64,000 bases of DNA from Planctomycetota bacterium (GTDB lineage Bacteria > Planctomycetota > B15-G4). The notes beneath the pieces are model-generated. The model made no database searches. It was given only the letters and a program-made list of their open reading frames with translations, and was not told the origin of the DNA. How positions within the stretch are numbered: position 1 is the first letter of the stretch; the number at the start of each line of letters is the position of its first letter. A program made the position numbers and the translations under genes. Positions 9,776-18,807 of the stretch are shown in pieces. The DNA lies in assembly GCA_029245865.1 (NCBI GenBank), contig JAQWOM010000034.1, positions 62,001-126,000 of the forward strand, written 5' to 3'.

Positions 9776-11422
9776 TCAATCTACGGGAACGTGAAAGCTG
9801 TTCACATTGGAAAGGATGGCATGGCTCGGGGAGTAGATGCTCACTGCCTGGAGCCAGACGGCAAGGCCTGCTGCTGACGGGGGCAGCGCATCGAAGGCCA
9901 ATGTCACACCTCCAGCGCCAGGCGTCGGTCCCTGATACAGGGTGACGAGGCTGCTGAGATCGAGGCCGAAGATTCCGAAGGCTCCCGGGGCCCGATTCGC
10001 GTCCGTGCCGAGAGATGCCCAGAGAATCACCTGGGTTCCCGGATACGACCAGAGGATGATTCCCAGGGGCTCGTCCAGGGTGGTGGGTGGCTCCAGGTCG
10101 AGTTGAGGACCGCTTGCGAGTCCCATCGAGCCATCCAGTACGGCGGTGACGCGCGAGCCTCCGGCCAGCACTTCCGGACGTCCGTCTCCCGTGATGTCAC
10201 CCAGCGTCGCGACTGCAGCGAGCTTCTGCCCTGATTTCCACATGGCCATGAACTGGCCTGTCGTTCCGCCATACAGGTAAATTCGATGGTCCAGCGAACT
10301 TGCCAGAACATCCTGCGAACCGTTGCCGTCGAGATCAGCCGTCTTGATGACCGAGAGCATGGAGCCGCCATTGAACGTGCTGACCTCTCGGCGCCAGACC
10401 GTGTTGCCATTGAACCCAAGGACAACGCTCACCGCGTTGTCGAAGGAGCCCACGGCGACATCGCGAAATCCTGTTCCAAGGTTGTCACCGACAAGTGCAA
10501 GCGATGTCACGTTGCGGGTGACGTCCTGGCTGCCCCAGAGCCGGCTGCCGCTGGCCCCGTCGAGAGCCAGCACGCAGGCGGCTGGCTCGGCAAATTGCCC
10601 GACCACGACGTCGAGTTGCCCGTCTCCGTTGATGTCGTCCATTCCCATGCCCACGGAGCCGACGCCGTCGAGACTCTGCTCCCAGAGCACGGCACCATGA
10701 AGGCCGGAGAGGAGTCGCGCGAAGGGTGCGGTCTCACCGCCAACGACGAGGATATCCAGGAGGCCGTCTTCGTCCTGGTCATGAACAGCCAGGGCGTCCA
10801 TCACGACATCGTTGGCTGTATGTTCCCAGAGCGTGCTGCCGTCGGTGCCCGAGAGGGCCATGGCGGATTCGATCCCTCCGCCTCCCGCGACGAGTAGGTC
10901 TCGCTGACCGTCGGCGTTGAGGTCAGGCCCCCAGCGAACGGAAGAGACGTGGGCTCCCTCTCTGGAGGCTGGTGCAAAGCTGCGTGACCAGACAACCTGG
11001 CCGCGTGCCGTGTCTCGCACCTGAACGAGACCGCGCGGAGAGCTGACGCCCAGAGCGAGGCGTCCTTCGTGGTGAGAGAGCCCGCGCAGACTGCGAAAGG
11101 AACCCTTCCCCGGCGAGGCGGACCAGATCGTTCGGTTGGTGGTGCCATCGAGCACCCACAGTGATTTGCCGCGGCCGTCGGGCCCGACACCGACTGCGTA
11201 GTCGGCAAGCCCGTCGCCATTGACATCACCGAGATCCACCGCACAGCGACCTGTTCCGGACAGCCTGCGCTCGGTGACGACCTGGGCCTCCAGCAAAAGC
11301 GGGAGGCCAAAGGCGATGGGATCGTCAGGGGTCGCGAGCACCGCCTCGATGCTCGAGGGGATGACATCGTCCACAGGGGCGATGGCGAGAGCGGTCGCAG
11401 CAAAGAGGAGCCAGGAGATCAT
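9776..11422 (-). CDS. Secreted FG-GAP/VCBS-type repeat protein
   Basis: 548 aa with a short signal peptide (MISWLLFAATALA). It contains at least six calcium-loop repeats of the form D-x-[ND]-x-D/N-G-x-x-D, for example DVNGDGLADYAVG, DLNADGQRDLLVA, DINGDGQLDVVVG and DLDGNGSQDVLAS. This predicts a beta-propeller resembling integrin-alpha FG-GAP domains, exported and possibly surface-exposed. The C-terminal ~100 residues form a separate beta-rich module ending SNVNSFHVPVD, a type I associate with planctomycete extracellular proteins. No catalytic motif is seen. Ligand and role are unknown. Confidence 0.8.
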   Translation of the reverse strand: MISWLLFAATALAIAPVDDVIPSSIEAVLATPDDPIAFGLPLLLEAQVVTERRLSGTGRCAVDLGDVNGDGLADYAVGVGPDGRGKSLWVLDGTTNRTIWSASPGKGSFRSLRGLSHHEGRLALGVSSPRGLVQVRDTARGQVVWSRSFAPASREGAHVSSVRWGPDLNADGQRDLLVAGGGGIESAMALSGTDGSTLWEHTANDVVMDALAVHDQDEDGLLDILVVGGETAPFARLLSGLHGAVLWEQSLDGVGSVGMGMDDINGDGQLDVVVGQFAEPAACVLALDGASGSRLWGSQDVTRNVTSLALVGDNLGTGFRDVAVGSFDNAVSVVLGFNGNTVWRREVSTFNGGSMLSVIKTADLDGNGSQDVLASSLDHRIYLYGGTTGQFMAMWKSGQKLAAVATLGDITGDGRPEVLAGGSRVTAVLDGSMGLASGPQLDLEPPTTLDEPLGIILWSYPGTQVILWASLGTDANRAPGAFGIFGLDLSSLVTLYQGPTPGAGGVTLAFDALPPSAAGLAVWLQAVSIYSPSHAILSNVNSFHVPVD

Positions 11423-11450
11423 GCGGGCGGGCGGAGGGTAGGAGGCTCCT

Positions 11451-12140
11451 TTAGTCTACGCCACGAATCCCGGGGGCGGTGATCTGGCGCCCGATACGGA
11501 CCCAGGTAGCACCTTCTTCGATGGCTACGGCGAAATCTGAGCTCATGCCCATCGAAAGGTCGCGAAAATTGTCTCTCCCGCGAGCAAGCGAATCTCGGAG
11601 ATTTGCCAGTTCCTGGAAGACCGGTCGACATGCCTCGGGATGTTCAGCCTGAGGGGCCATGGTCATCAGCCCGGTGAGGCGTGCGTGTTTCAAATCGTCG
11701 GATGCTTCGAGCACTCGACGTACCTCATGAGGCGTGAGTCCCGACTTGCTTGCTTCTCCACTGATGTTGACTTGCAACATCAGGTCGGGCTTGCGATGGA
11801 GCTCTCCGGCGACTCGATCAATACGCCACATCAAGTCTTCCGTATCCACTCCATGGAAGACATCAAAGAGCGGCACGGCTTTACGGACCTTGTTCGATTG
11901 GAGGTGCCCGACGAAGTGCCAGCGAAAAGATTTCTCCACCCCGGCGAGTCGTTGCTCGGATCCCTGAACGCGGTTTTCTCCGAGGTCTGTGACCTCGAGT
12001 GAACCGAGCTCAGCAAAGATCTCGGGCGGCGCAGCTTTGGTTACCACGACCAGCCGAGCGGAGTCAGGTTTGCGCCCCGCGCGTGTGCACGCCGCAGCCA
12101 TCGACTCGCGTACGTTTTCGATGCGTTGAGAGAGGGTCAC
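11451..12140 (-). CDS. yggS: YggS/PROSC family pyridoxal-5'-phosphate homeostasis protein
   Basis: 229 aa from the GTG at 12140. The family has a fold-type III alanine-racemase-like barrel that binds PLP on a lysine, here in VVVTKAAP, and buffers free PLP. Other family motifs present are GENRVQ, WHFVGHLQSNK and LSMGMSSDF. An in-frame ATG 51 nt upstream (12191) would add 17 residues without homology to the family, and neither start has a good Shine-Dalgarno. The GTG gives the standard N-terminus (LSQRIENVR). It is divergent from the PQQ-propeller gene. Confidence 0.9.
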   Translation of the reverse strand: MTLSQRIENVRESMAAACTRAGRKPDSARLVVVTKAAPPEIFAELGSLEVTDLGENRVQGSEQRLAGVEKSFRWHFVGHLQSNKVRKAVPLFDVFHGVDTEDLMWRIDRVAGELHRKPDLMLQVNISGEASKSGLTPHEVRRVLEASDDLKHARLTGLMTMAPQAEHPEACRPVFQELANLRDSLARGRDNFRDLSMGMSSDFAVAIEEGATWVRIGRQITAPGIRGVD

Positions 12141-12265
12141 GCGAAGCACTCTAAGGGACTGGGGTCGGGGTCGGGTGAGAGGCGTTCCCATGATATGGTG
12201 ACGGCCCCCGAATCGGACCCACGACTCGGGCTCTCTGTCGGCACTCGGCCCCCGGATCGCTTCTC

Positions 12266-13297
12266 ATGCTCCATGTCTTGTTGCTCGCCCTGGTCGTTCT
12301 GGCCCCTTCCCCAGAGCCGAGCGATCTGCCCCTGGAGCCTTCGTGGACGATGAGCCTCGAAGTCTGGCAGACAGGACAAGGCATCGTGTCTGTCCATGCG
12401 GTCGGTGATTTGCTGTTGGTTGAGGATTCAGGGCATCGCGTGACGGCCCTCGATCGCGCGACCGGTGACCTCCGATGGCTTGTTGCTCTTCGCCATCCTT
12501 TGGCCGAGGTGCCGGGGGTTGCCGCGGGGCATCTCACGTTGGCGACGAAGCAAGATCTCGTCGTGGTCAGTGAGGCCACTGGAGAACGTCTCTACGACCG
12601 TCAACTCACGACGGCACTGGCTGCGGCGCCGATTGCAGGTGAGTCCCTTGTGTTCGAGCCTTCTTATTTTGAAGGGACCCTGTCCGCATACGTCCTGAGG
12701 GGTGGGGCACTGAACTGGCGCTATCGCATCAAGACCGGGTTTGCGGGGCAGGCGGTGTACATCGCCAATCAAGAAGAACCGCGTGTCGTGATCCCTGGCT
12801 CTGACGGCAAGCTGCGTGCGATCCCGGCGACGGGCAAAGTGCCGAGCAAGCTACTCTGGTCGCTTGATGTGGGCATACCTCTCGGCACAAGTGTTGTCCG
12901 GAGTGACACGCTCTTCATGACGACGGGGCGGAACACGTTGATCGCAGTCGACTGCATCTCAGGTGTTTCTCGCTGGACAGCGAACCTCGGCGAGAAGCCG
13001 CTCGGAGGGCCGGTCCCTGTGGGGGACTTGTTGCTCGTAGGAACCGAGGAAAACCTGCTCGCGCTGCGCGTCTCGGATGGACAGGTGGTCTGGCGGGCAG
13101 GAAGCCAGGAACTGCCGCTGGCGGCTGTTCCGGGACTTGCGATCTGCCAGCTCGCGTCCGGTCGCATCGTCGGGCGGAAGACAGCCGATGGGACTCTCGT
13201 GGATGTCCCCACCGGGCCTCGTGTTCTGAGCACGGGGCCGTTCCTGGCCGACTGGAGTGACAGGCGTCGGCTCGTGGTGGCTCGGTCCACGCACTGA
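12266..13297 (+). CDS. Secreted PQQ-type beta-propeller protein
   Basis: 343 aa with an N-terminal hydrophobic signal (MLHVLLLALVVLAP). Repeats with the pattern A/V-x-D-x-x-[ST]-G-x-x-x-W are clear: VTALDRATGDLRW, IAVDCISGVSRWT and LALRVSDGQVVWRAG. They predict a PQQ-like (BamB-like) beta-propeller in the periplasm. No PQQ-dehydrogenase catalytic residues are recognisable, so it is more likely a structural or binding protein. The stop codon lies 13 nt from the convergent tilS stop. Confidence 0.75.
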   Translation: MLHVLLLALVVLAPSPEPSDLPLEPSWTMSLEVWQTGQGIVSVHAVGDLLLVEDSGHRVTALDRATGDLRWLVALRHPLAEVPGVAAGHLTLATKQDLVVVSEATGERLYDRQLTTALAAAPIAGESLVFEPSYFEGTLSAYVLRGGALNWRYRIKTGFAGQAVYIANQEEPRVVIPGSDGKLRAIPATGKVPSKLLWSLDVGIPLGTSVVRSDTLFMTTGRNTLIAVDCISGVSRWTANLGEKPLGGPVPVGDLLLVGTEENLLALRVSDGQVVWRAGSQELPLAAVPGLAICQLASGRIVGRKTADGTLVDVPTGPRVLSTGPFLADWSDRRRLVVARSTH

Positions 13298-13310
13298 GGG
13301 GCGCGTGCGG

Positions 13311-14489
13311 TCAGACGTAGAGTGAGGTCTGGCTGAGCGATTGCAGGATTCGGGATGCCGTGTCGATCTCGGCCACTCGCTCGTTCAGAAAGTGGACGGC
13401 AGAAGACGAGACGCGGAGCTTGAGGGGGGTCGGATCTGCGGGGACCTCCAGGTCTCCATGGCCCTTGCTCAGCATCCGGATCAATTCTCCGACCACCGAG
13501 GCACGCGGCGCCACGACGCGCGGGGAATCGAGGCCTGCACCGATCAGGCGGAGCAACTCAGGGACCCAGGCTTGTTGAGAATCTCCTTCGGGTGGATGCC
13601 AGGCAGTGCTGTCGACCCGGCACCCGGCGCCTTCGAGGTGCCAGGCTGTTTCGAGCCTGGAGGCCACGCTCGCGAGACGCGTCTCCAGGCGCTTGCGTGC
13701 GGCGAGGCGCAGTGGGTTGAGTGTGTGCGCGTCAAGCGGTGGCTGTGCGTCTTTCAGGAGGGCACGCACCGCATTGCGTGGAATCGACAGGTCTCGGTTC
13801 GTGGGGTCTTCCCGAAAGGGGAGCCCGGCTTCGGTGCGCATTGTCGAGAGAGCGTGGCGCCCTGTCGCCTCGGCGAAAAGAAAAGGGCGCAGCATTCGAG
13901 TGTCCGTGTCGAGCTTGCGCACGGTCGGGATGGAGGCAAGCGCTCGATCACCACGGTGCCCGCGCAGCATGTGCAGCAGCATGGTCTCGAGAGCGTCTTC
14001 GCGATGATGTGCGGTGGCCACCCAGGAGATGGCTCGGCGCCGTGCCACGGAAGACAGAGCGGCCATCCGCCGTTCGCGGGCGGCGGTTTCCGTTTTTCCG
14101 TGAGAATCGAGGCCGTGGCTGGTAACTGAAGGCGGGGCGTTGACGATCTCAAAGGGCAATTCGAGCTGGCTCGCCACATCACGAACGAGCCGGCTGTCCT
14201 CGTCGGCAGAGGCACGAAGTCCGTGGTGAACATGAACCACGGCCACTCGATGCCGGTCCCAGCGGATGGCGGCCGCGAGCAAGCCCATGGAGTCACTTCC
14301 GCCTGAGACCGCGAGCAAGAGGCGGTCTTCCGAGGCCAGGAGCGTTGTCGCACAGGATGCGAAGAGATCTTCGGGGGCGAGCGCGGGCACGTCGGGCCAG
14401 CATAGCGGCCACGGAGGGAGGGTGGGATCGCACCCGGCGAGCTCAGGCGATAGAATGGGCCCTCTGCGCGGCTCTGGTCCGCCGGTCAT
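13311..14489 (-). CDS. tilS: tRNA(Ile)-lysidine synthase
   Basis: 392 aa. TilS modifies the wobble C of tRNA-Ile(CAU) to lysidine so that it reads AUA, using ATP and lysine. The PP-loop ATP-binding motif is AVSGGSDSMG, followed by VVHVHHGLR and ATAHHREDALETMLLHMLRG, all signature TilS elements. About 60 residues precede the PP-loop, more than usual (~20-25), so the true start may be internal, but no better start with a ribosome site is evident. It is divergent from gap. Confidence 0.92.
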   Translation of the reverse strand: MTGGPEPRRGPILSPELAGCDPTLPPWPLCWPDVPALAPEDLFASCATTLLASEDRLLLAVSGGSDSMGLLAAAIRWDRHRVAVVHVHHGLRASADEDSRLVRDVASQLELPFEIVNAPPSVTSHGLDSHGKTETAARERRMAALSSVARRRAISWVATAHHREDALETMLLHMLRGHRGDRALASIPTVRKLDTDTRMLRPFLFAEATGRHALSTMRTEAGLPFREDPTNRDLSIPRNAVRALLKDAQPPLDAHTLNPLRLAARKRLETRLASVASRLETAWHLEGAGCRVDSTAWHPPEGDSQQAWVPELLRLIGAGLDSPRVVAPRASVVGELIRMLSKGHGDLEVPADPTPLKLRVSSSAVHFLNERVAEIDTASRILQSLSQTSLYV

Positions 14490-14547
14490 TCATGCGCGGG
14501 CGGCTCAGAACGCCTGACGCGTCACGTTTACAGGAGAGCAGGGCCCG

Positions 14548-15552
14548 ATGACGATTCGAGTTGGCATCAATGGATTCGGACGTATTGGCCGGACGGTCAT
14601 GCGGATCATGGAAGCGCGCTCCGACATGGAGGTGGTCTGCATCAATGACCTGGCTTCGCCTGACGCGCTCGCCCACCTATTCAAGTACGACTCGGTCATG
14701 GGGCGCTTCGACTCCGAAGTGATCGGCTCCGAGGGTGCGCTGAGCGTGGGGGGGCGCACTGTCAGGGTGACAGCAGAACGTGATCCGGCCAAGTTGCCCT
14801 GGAAAGAGATGAAGATCGATTTTGTCGTGGAGTCGACCGGGATCTTCCGGAAGCGCTCGGAGATCGCTGCTCATCTGGAGGCAGGTGCTCCCAAGGTCTT
14901 GCTCACAGTGCCGCCCAAGGATGCGATCGACGCCATGATCGTGCTGGGCGTCAACGACGGTGATCTGAAGCCCGAGGACAAGATCATCTCGAATGCGTCG
15001 TGCACCACGAACTGCTTGGCGCCCGTCGTGAAAGTCCTGTCGGATGAATTCGGCGTCAAGCGCGCTCTCATGACGACAGTGCATGCTTACACCAACGACC
15101 AGCGCATTGCTGATCAAATCCACAGCGACATGCGCCGAGCGCGTGCCGCAGCAGCGAACATCATTCCGACCTCCACGGGAGCTGCAAAGGCTGTGGGTAA
15201 GGTGATTCCCGCTGTGGCTGGCAAGGTCGATGGGATGGCGATGCGTGTCCCCGTTCTCAATGGCTCTGTTGTAGATCTGGTTGCCGTGCTGGATAAAGAA
15301 GTGACGGTCGAACAGCTGAACGCATCCATGAAGGCTGCCGCAGAGGGCCCCCTGAACGGCTATCTGGAGTTCACGACGGACCCCATCGTTTCGAGCGATG
15401 TCATCGGGAACTCTCACTCGTCAGTTTTCGACTCATTGGCAACCATGGTGATCGACGCCAACATGGTGAAAGTCGTCTCCTGGTACGACAATGAGTGGGG
15501 TTACAGCAGTCGTGTGACCGATCTCATTGCCAAGGCTCACGCTCTTTCATGA
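14548..15552 (+). CDS. gap: Glyceraldehyde-3-phosphate dehydrogenase
   Basis: 334 aa cytoplasmic glycolytic enzyme converting glyceraldehyde-3-phosphate to 1,3-bisphosphoglycerate with NAD(P). It begins with the nucleotide-binding MTIRVGINGFGRIGRTV. The active-site cysteine is C152 in ISNASCTTNCLAP, and the C-terminus has the family motif WYDNEWGYSSRV. AGGAG (14532-14536) precedes the ATG. Its stop overlaps the pgk ATG (ATGA), giving the consecutive reactions of lower glycolysis in one operon. Confidence 0.98.
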   Translation: MTIRVGINGFGRIGRTVMRIMEARSDMEVVCINDLASPDALAHLFKYDSVMGRFDSEVIGSEGALSVGGRTVRVTAERDPAKLPWKEMKIDFVVESTGIFRKRSEIAAHLEAGAPKVLLTVPPKDAIDAMIVLGVNDGDLKPEDKIISNASCTTNCLAPVVKVLSDEFGVKRALMTTVHAYTNDQRIADQIHSDMRRARAAAANIIPTSTGAAKAVGKVIPAVAGKVDGMAMRVPVLNGSVVDLVAVLDKEVTVEQLNASMKAAAEGPLNGYLEFTTDPIVSSDVIGNSHSSVFDSLATMVIDANMVKVVSWYDNEWGYSSRVTDLIAKAHALS

Positions 15553-16739
15553 GTTGGCGCACCGTCGATCAACTCGACGTTGAGGGCCGGCGGGTGCTGA
15601 TTCGGCTGGATCTCAATGTTCCGCTGAAGGATGGCTGCATCACCGACGACTTGCGCATTCGCGCTGCCTTGCCCACGATCCAGTCGGTGATTGATCGCGG
15701 CGGTGTTGCGGTCTGCATGAGTCATCTTGGTCGACCCAAGGGAGTTGATGAGGCCTTGCGCCTTGCGCCGGTCGGCCAGCGGCTCTCGGAGCTGCTCGGT
15801 CAACCTGTGACGGTGCTTTCAGAGATCATTGGCCCGACGGTGGTGGAGGTTCTTGAGCAACAGCCGCCGGGCTCGGTGGTGCTGCTCGAAAATCTGCGAT
15901 TTGATCCCGGTGAAAAGGCGAATGATCCTGAGTTTGCCGCTGGCCTTGCGGCTTGCGGAGAGGCCTTCGTCAATGACGCGTTCGGAACGGCCCACCGGGC
16001 CCATGCTTCCGTCGTGGGCGTTCCCTCGATTCTGGGCAGCGAGTGCAGTGCTGCCGGATTCCTGCTCGGCAAAGAGCTTTCTGCTTTCGACAAGGTTCTC
16101 GGCGACCCTGCGAGGCCACTGGTGGCTATCCTTGGGGGAGCGAAGGTCTCTGACAAGCTGGCCGTGGTGGAGAATCTGCTCAGTCGGGTGGATGTGCTCA
16201 TCGTGGGGGGCGCCATGGCTTACACGTTCCTCCGAGCGAATGGCGTGGCTGTTGGGAATTCGCGCGTTGAGCAGGATTTCATCGAGTCTGCCGTTGCCAT
16301 TCAGAAGCAGGCGGCAGCGCGTGGGGTGCGACTGATGCTGCCTTCGGACCATCTCTGTGCTCCAGATTTTGAGTCGGATGACGCAACGCGAACAGGTGCC
16401 CAGATCCCGGACGGCTTGATGGGCCTGGACATTGGGCCGGAGACTGCAGCTGCGTATGCGACTGCGATTGCTGAGGCGGGGACCGTTGTCTGGAACGGCC
16501 CCATGGGAGTCTTCGAGCGAGAGGCTTATGCGGCAGGGACCCGAACCGTGGCTGAGGCGGTGGCTGCCTCGCCGGCTTACACTGTTGTGGGCGGCGGAGA
16601 CAGCGCAGCTGCCGTGAAGCTGTTTGGGCTTGCCGACCGCATCGGACATATATCCACTGGGGGTGGGGCGTCCCTGGAACTCCTGGAAGGAAAAGCGCTT
16701 CCAGGCCTTTCGGCGCTCGATCCACCGGCTGCTGTCTGA
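15549..16739 (+). CDS. pgk: Phosphoglycerate kinase
   Basis: 396 aa, standard length. It transfers phosphate from 1,3-bisphosphoglycerate to ADP. Family motifs present are VLIRLDLNVPL, SHLGRPKG, ENLRFDPGEKAND, GGAKVSDKLAVV, NGPMGVFE and GGGDSAAAV. The ATG at 15549, which overlaps the gap stop, is used in preference to the longer open frame because it gives the canonical N-terminus. Translational coupling to gap is expected. Confidence 0.98.
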   Translation: MSWRTVDQLDVEGRRVLIRLDLNVPLKDGCITDDLRIRAALPTIQSVIDRGGVAVCMSHLGRPKGVDEALRLAPVGQRLSELLGQPVTVLSEIIGPTVVEVLEQQPPGSVVLLENLRFDPGEKANDPEFAAGLAACGEAFVNDAFGTAHRAHASVVGVPSILGSECSAAGFLLGKELSAFDKVLGDPARPLVAILGGAKVSDKLAVVENLLSRVDVLIVGGAMAYTFLRANGVAVGNSRVEQDFIESAVAIQKQAAARGVRLMLPSDHLCAPDFESDDATRTGAQIPDGLMGLDIGPETAAAYATAIAEAGTVVWNGPMGVFEREAYAAGTRTVAEAVAASPAYTVVGGGDSAAAVKLFGLADRIGHISTGGGASLELLEGKALPGLSALDPPAAV

Positions 16740-16807
16740 TTCGCTACAGCTTGTTGCTCCTCATCTCTATCATTCATCCATGACTTCACTCCTGGACACC
16801 TGACGCG

Positions 16808-17473
16808 ATGACAGCGCCGCCGGTCAAGATCGCCCCTTCTCTTCTGTCTGCGGATTTCGTCCATCTTGCGCGGGACGTGGCCGCGGTCGAGGCCGCTGGA
16901 GCGGACTGGCTACACGTGGATGTGATGGATGGGCATTTCGTGCCGAATCTCACCATCGGGCCGCCTGTCGTGAAGGCGCTGAAGCAGGTCGCGACCATTC
17001 CGCTGGATGTGCACATCATGATCACGGAGCCCGAGCGGTATGCGGCTGATTACGTGAAAGCAGGGGCTGATGTGCTGTCGTGTCATATCGAAACGCAGCC
17101 TGGCGCACTGGAATTGACGCGGCAGGCCGGCGCTCGCGCCGGACTTGCCGTGAACCCGGAGACGGACATTGCACCCGTTCGAGACATGCTCGATCGGGTG
17201 GACATGATCTTGGTCATGTCCGTGCATCCGGGCTTCGGCGGGCAGTCTTTCATGCCCGAAGTGCTGCCAAAAATAGAGAGTTTGAGGGCGTGGGGGTATC
17301 AAGGAGACATCCAGATCGACGGTGGTATTTCGCCTGCTACGGTTGACGATGCGGCGGCGGCCGGGGCGAATGTGTTTGTTGCTGGCTCTGCTGTGTTTGG
17401 TTCGGAGGATTGGGCGGCGACCATCGCCACCCTTCGTGAAACAGCAGAAACCCGACTTGGCGTGTCGGCCTGA
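16808..17473 (+). CDS. rpe: Ribulose-phosphate 3-epimerase
   Basis: 221 aa TIM barrel that interconverts ribulose-5-phosphate and xylulose-5-phosphate. Diagnostic motifs are IAPSLLSADF, HVDVMDGHFVPNLTIG, HIMITEPERY, VMSVHPGFGGQSF and QIDGGISPAT, with the metal-binding His and Asp residues intact. It lies 68 nt after pgk on the same strand, linking glycolysis and the pentose phosphate pathway. Confidence 0.97.
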   Translation: MTAPPVKIAPSLLSADFVHLARDVAAVEAAGADWLHVDVMDGHFVPNLTIGPPVVKALKQVATIPLDVHIMITEPERYAADYVKAGADVLSCHIETQPGALELTRQAGARAGLAVNPETDIAPVRDMLDRVDMILVMSVHPGFGGQSFMPEVLPKIESLRAWGYQGDIQIDGGISPATVDDAAAAGANVFVAGSAVFGSEDWAATIATLRETAETRLGVSA

Positions 17474-17520
17474 CTAGAAACTGATCTTCGCGGTGAAGTG
17501 TGCCGCGCAGGAGCAAGACA

Positions 17521-18384
17521 ATGGGTTCTCTTCCGTGGCTGCGACACAAGAAGCGTGACATTCCAGGTGATTTGTGGGTTCGCTGTTCGGGCTGTAAGCA
17601 GACGATTTTCGGAAAAGACCTCGACGACGCCTTCAAGGTCTGCCCGAAATGTGGTCATCACTTCCCGATCTCGAGTCACTTGAGAATCGCGTACACCCTC
17701 GACCCCGCAACCTGGCATGAGTACGACGCGGGGATGGGAGCAGTGGACGCCCTCGACTTTATTGACGAGAAGCCGTACGCGGAGAAACTCGAGACTTCAG
17801 CTTCCAGGACGGGGCTGCGCGAGGCGATGCGCTACGGCCTGGGGCGCGTTGACGGCCATCAGATTGTCTTTGGGGTTCTCGAGTTCCGCTTCATGGGTGG
17901 AAGCATGGGCGTAGTGGTGGGCGAGAAAGTGGCGCGCGCTGTGGAGCTTGCCCGCGACCTCTGCATACCGTTGGTCTTGGTCTCTGCCTCTGGCGGCGCA
18001 CGCATGCATGAGGGCATCTTGTCGTTGATGCAGATGGCAAAAACCTGCGCGGCCCTGGCAACACTGCGAGAGTCAGGCGGTTTTTACATATCGCTCTGCA
18101 CTCACCCCACCACGGGGGGTGTGACCGCTTCATGGGCCATGACGGCTGACATCATCCTGGCCGAGCCTGAGGCGCTCATCGGATTTGCGGGCCCTCGCGT
18201 GATCGAAGGCACGATCAAGAAGAAGTTGCCGGCTGGATTCCAGACTTCCGAGTTCCTGCTCGAGAAGGGCCAAGTAGACATGATCGTTTCGCGACAGGAG
18301 TTTCGTACGACGCTCTCGAGACTGCTTCGCTATCTCCCGGAGCAACCCCAGGGGACTCTTGCGTCTCGGGGTCATTCGACCTAG
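17521..18384 (+). CDS. accD: Acetyl-CoA carboxylase carboxyltransferase subunit beta
   Basis: 287 aa. AccD with AccA transfers carboxyl from biotin to acetyl-CoA, the first committed step of fatty-acid synthesis. The N-terminal zinc ribbon is complete (C22-x2-C25-x15-C41-x2-C44), and the carboxyltransferase core has SASGGARMHEGI and GFAGPRVIEGTI. An in-frame GTG 21 nt upstream is rejected because AGGAG (17509-17513) sits 7 nt before this ATG. No accA is adjacent. Confidence 0.97.
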   Translation: MGSLPWLRHKKRDIPGDLWVRCSGCKQTIFGKDLDDAFKVCPKCGHHFPISSHLRIAYTLDPATWHEYDAGMGAVDALDFIDEKPYAEKLETSASRTGLREAMRYGLGRVDGHQIVFGVLEFRFMGGSMGVVVGEKVARAVELARDLCIPLVLVSASGGARMHEGILSLMQMAKTCAALATLRESGGFYISLCTHPTTGGVTASWAMTADIILAEPEALIGFAGPRVIEGTIKKKLPAGFQTSEFLLEKGQVDMIVSRQEFRTTLSRLLRYLPEQPQGTLASRGHST

Positions 18385-18387
18385 ACT
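18359..18387 (+). promoter_or_regulatory. Sigma-70-type promoter candidate for tRNA-Asn
   Basis: TTGCGT (18359-18364), 17 nt, then TAGACT (18382-18387). The -10 box overlaps the accD stop codon. Expected transcription start is about 18394, some 17 nt before the tRNA 5' end. Box matches are partial (3/6 and 4/6), so this rests mainly on spacing and position. Confidence 0.4.
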
Positions 18388-18410
18388 TCCCGCCTCACCG
18401 ACACCCGGTA

Positions 18411-18487
18411 TCCCCGGTAGCTCAGTTGGTTAGAGCATCTGACTGTTAATCAGAGGGTCGTTGGTTCGAATCCAACCCGGGGAGCCA
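18411..18487 (+). tRNA. tRNA-Asn(GTT)
   Basis: The full cloverleaf can be folded by eye: acceptor TCCCCGG/CCGGGGA, D-stem GCTC/GAGC, anticodon stem TCTGA/TCAGA with loop CTGTTAA (anticodon GTT), a 5-nt variable loop, T-stem GTTGG/CCAAC with loop TTCGAAT, discriminator G and an encoded CCA (18485-18487). Length is 77 nt including CCA. Confidence 0.97.
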
Positions 18488-18497
18488 TCGGCGAGTT

Positions 18498-18523
18498 GCC
18501 TCCGATTCGCGAGGCCTTGTTTT
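18498..18523 (+). terminator. Possible terminator after tRNA-Asn
   Basis: GCCTC (18498-18502) and GAGGC (18511-18515) form a 5-bp stem with an 8-nt loop, followed at once by CTTGTTTT. The stem is short, so it would be a weak intrinsic terminator. Confidence 0.4.
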
Positions 18524-18807
18524 GACCAGGCCCCGAATCCCGAGCCGCCTTTCCAGGCGTTTAGGGCGATCACTGTGGCCCGAGCGAGCCTGCCTCGCAC
18601 TGCAAACACGAGAAGGCGTTCATGGGATTCCCCTGATAGATCTCCAGCGGGCCTTAAACATCGAATCTAGCCCAGGCAGGGCCTCACGCTTTCCAATCGC
18701 ACTGCTACACTAGAAGCCACTGGGCTTTCTGGGGGGCGCGCACTTCTCGGCCAAATGTTTTTGGTCGCACGTCTCTATGCCCGAGTTCAGAAGCGAGTGC
18801 CTAGCCC
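18524..18807. other. Intergenic region before the HARE protein gene
   Basis: This stretch of about 280 nt shows no convincing gene. Short open frames here have no ribosome site or family pattern. One local hairpin is visible close to the next gene: GGCCAAA (18749-18755), loop TGTT, TTTGGTC (18760-18766), with one G-U pair, about 40 nt before the next ATG. It could be a leader structure. No clear -35/-10 pair was found, though the promoter of the next gene must lie here. Confidence 0.5.
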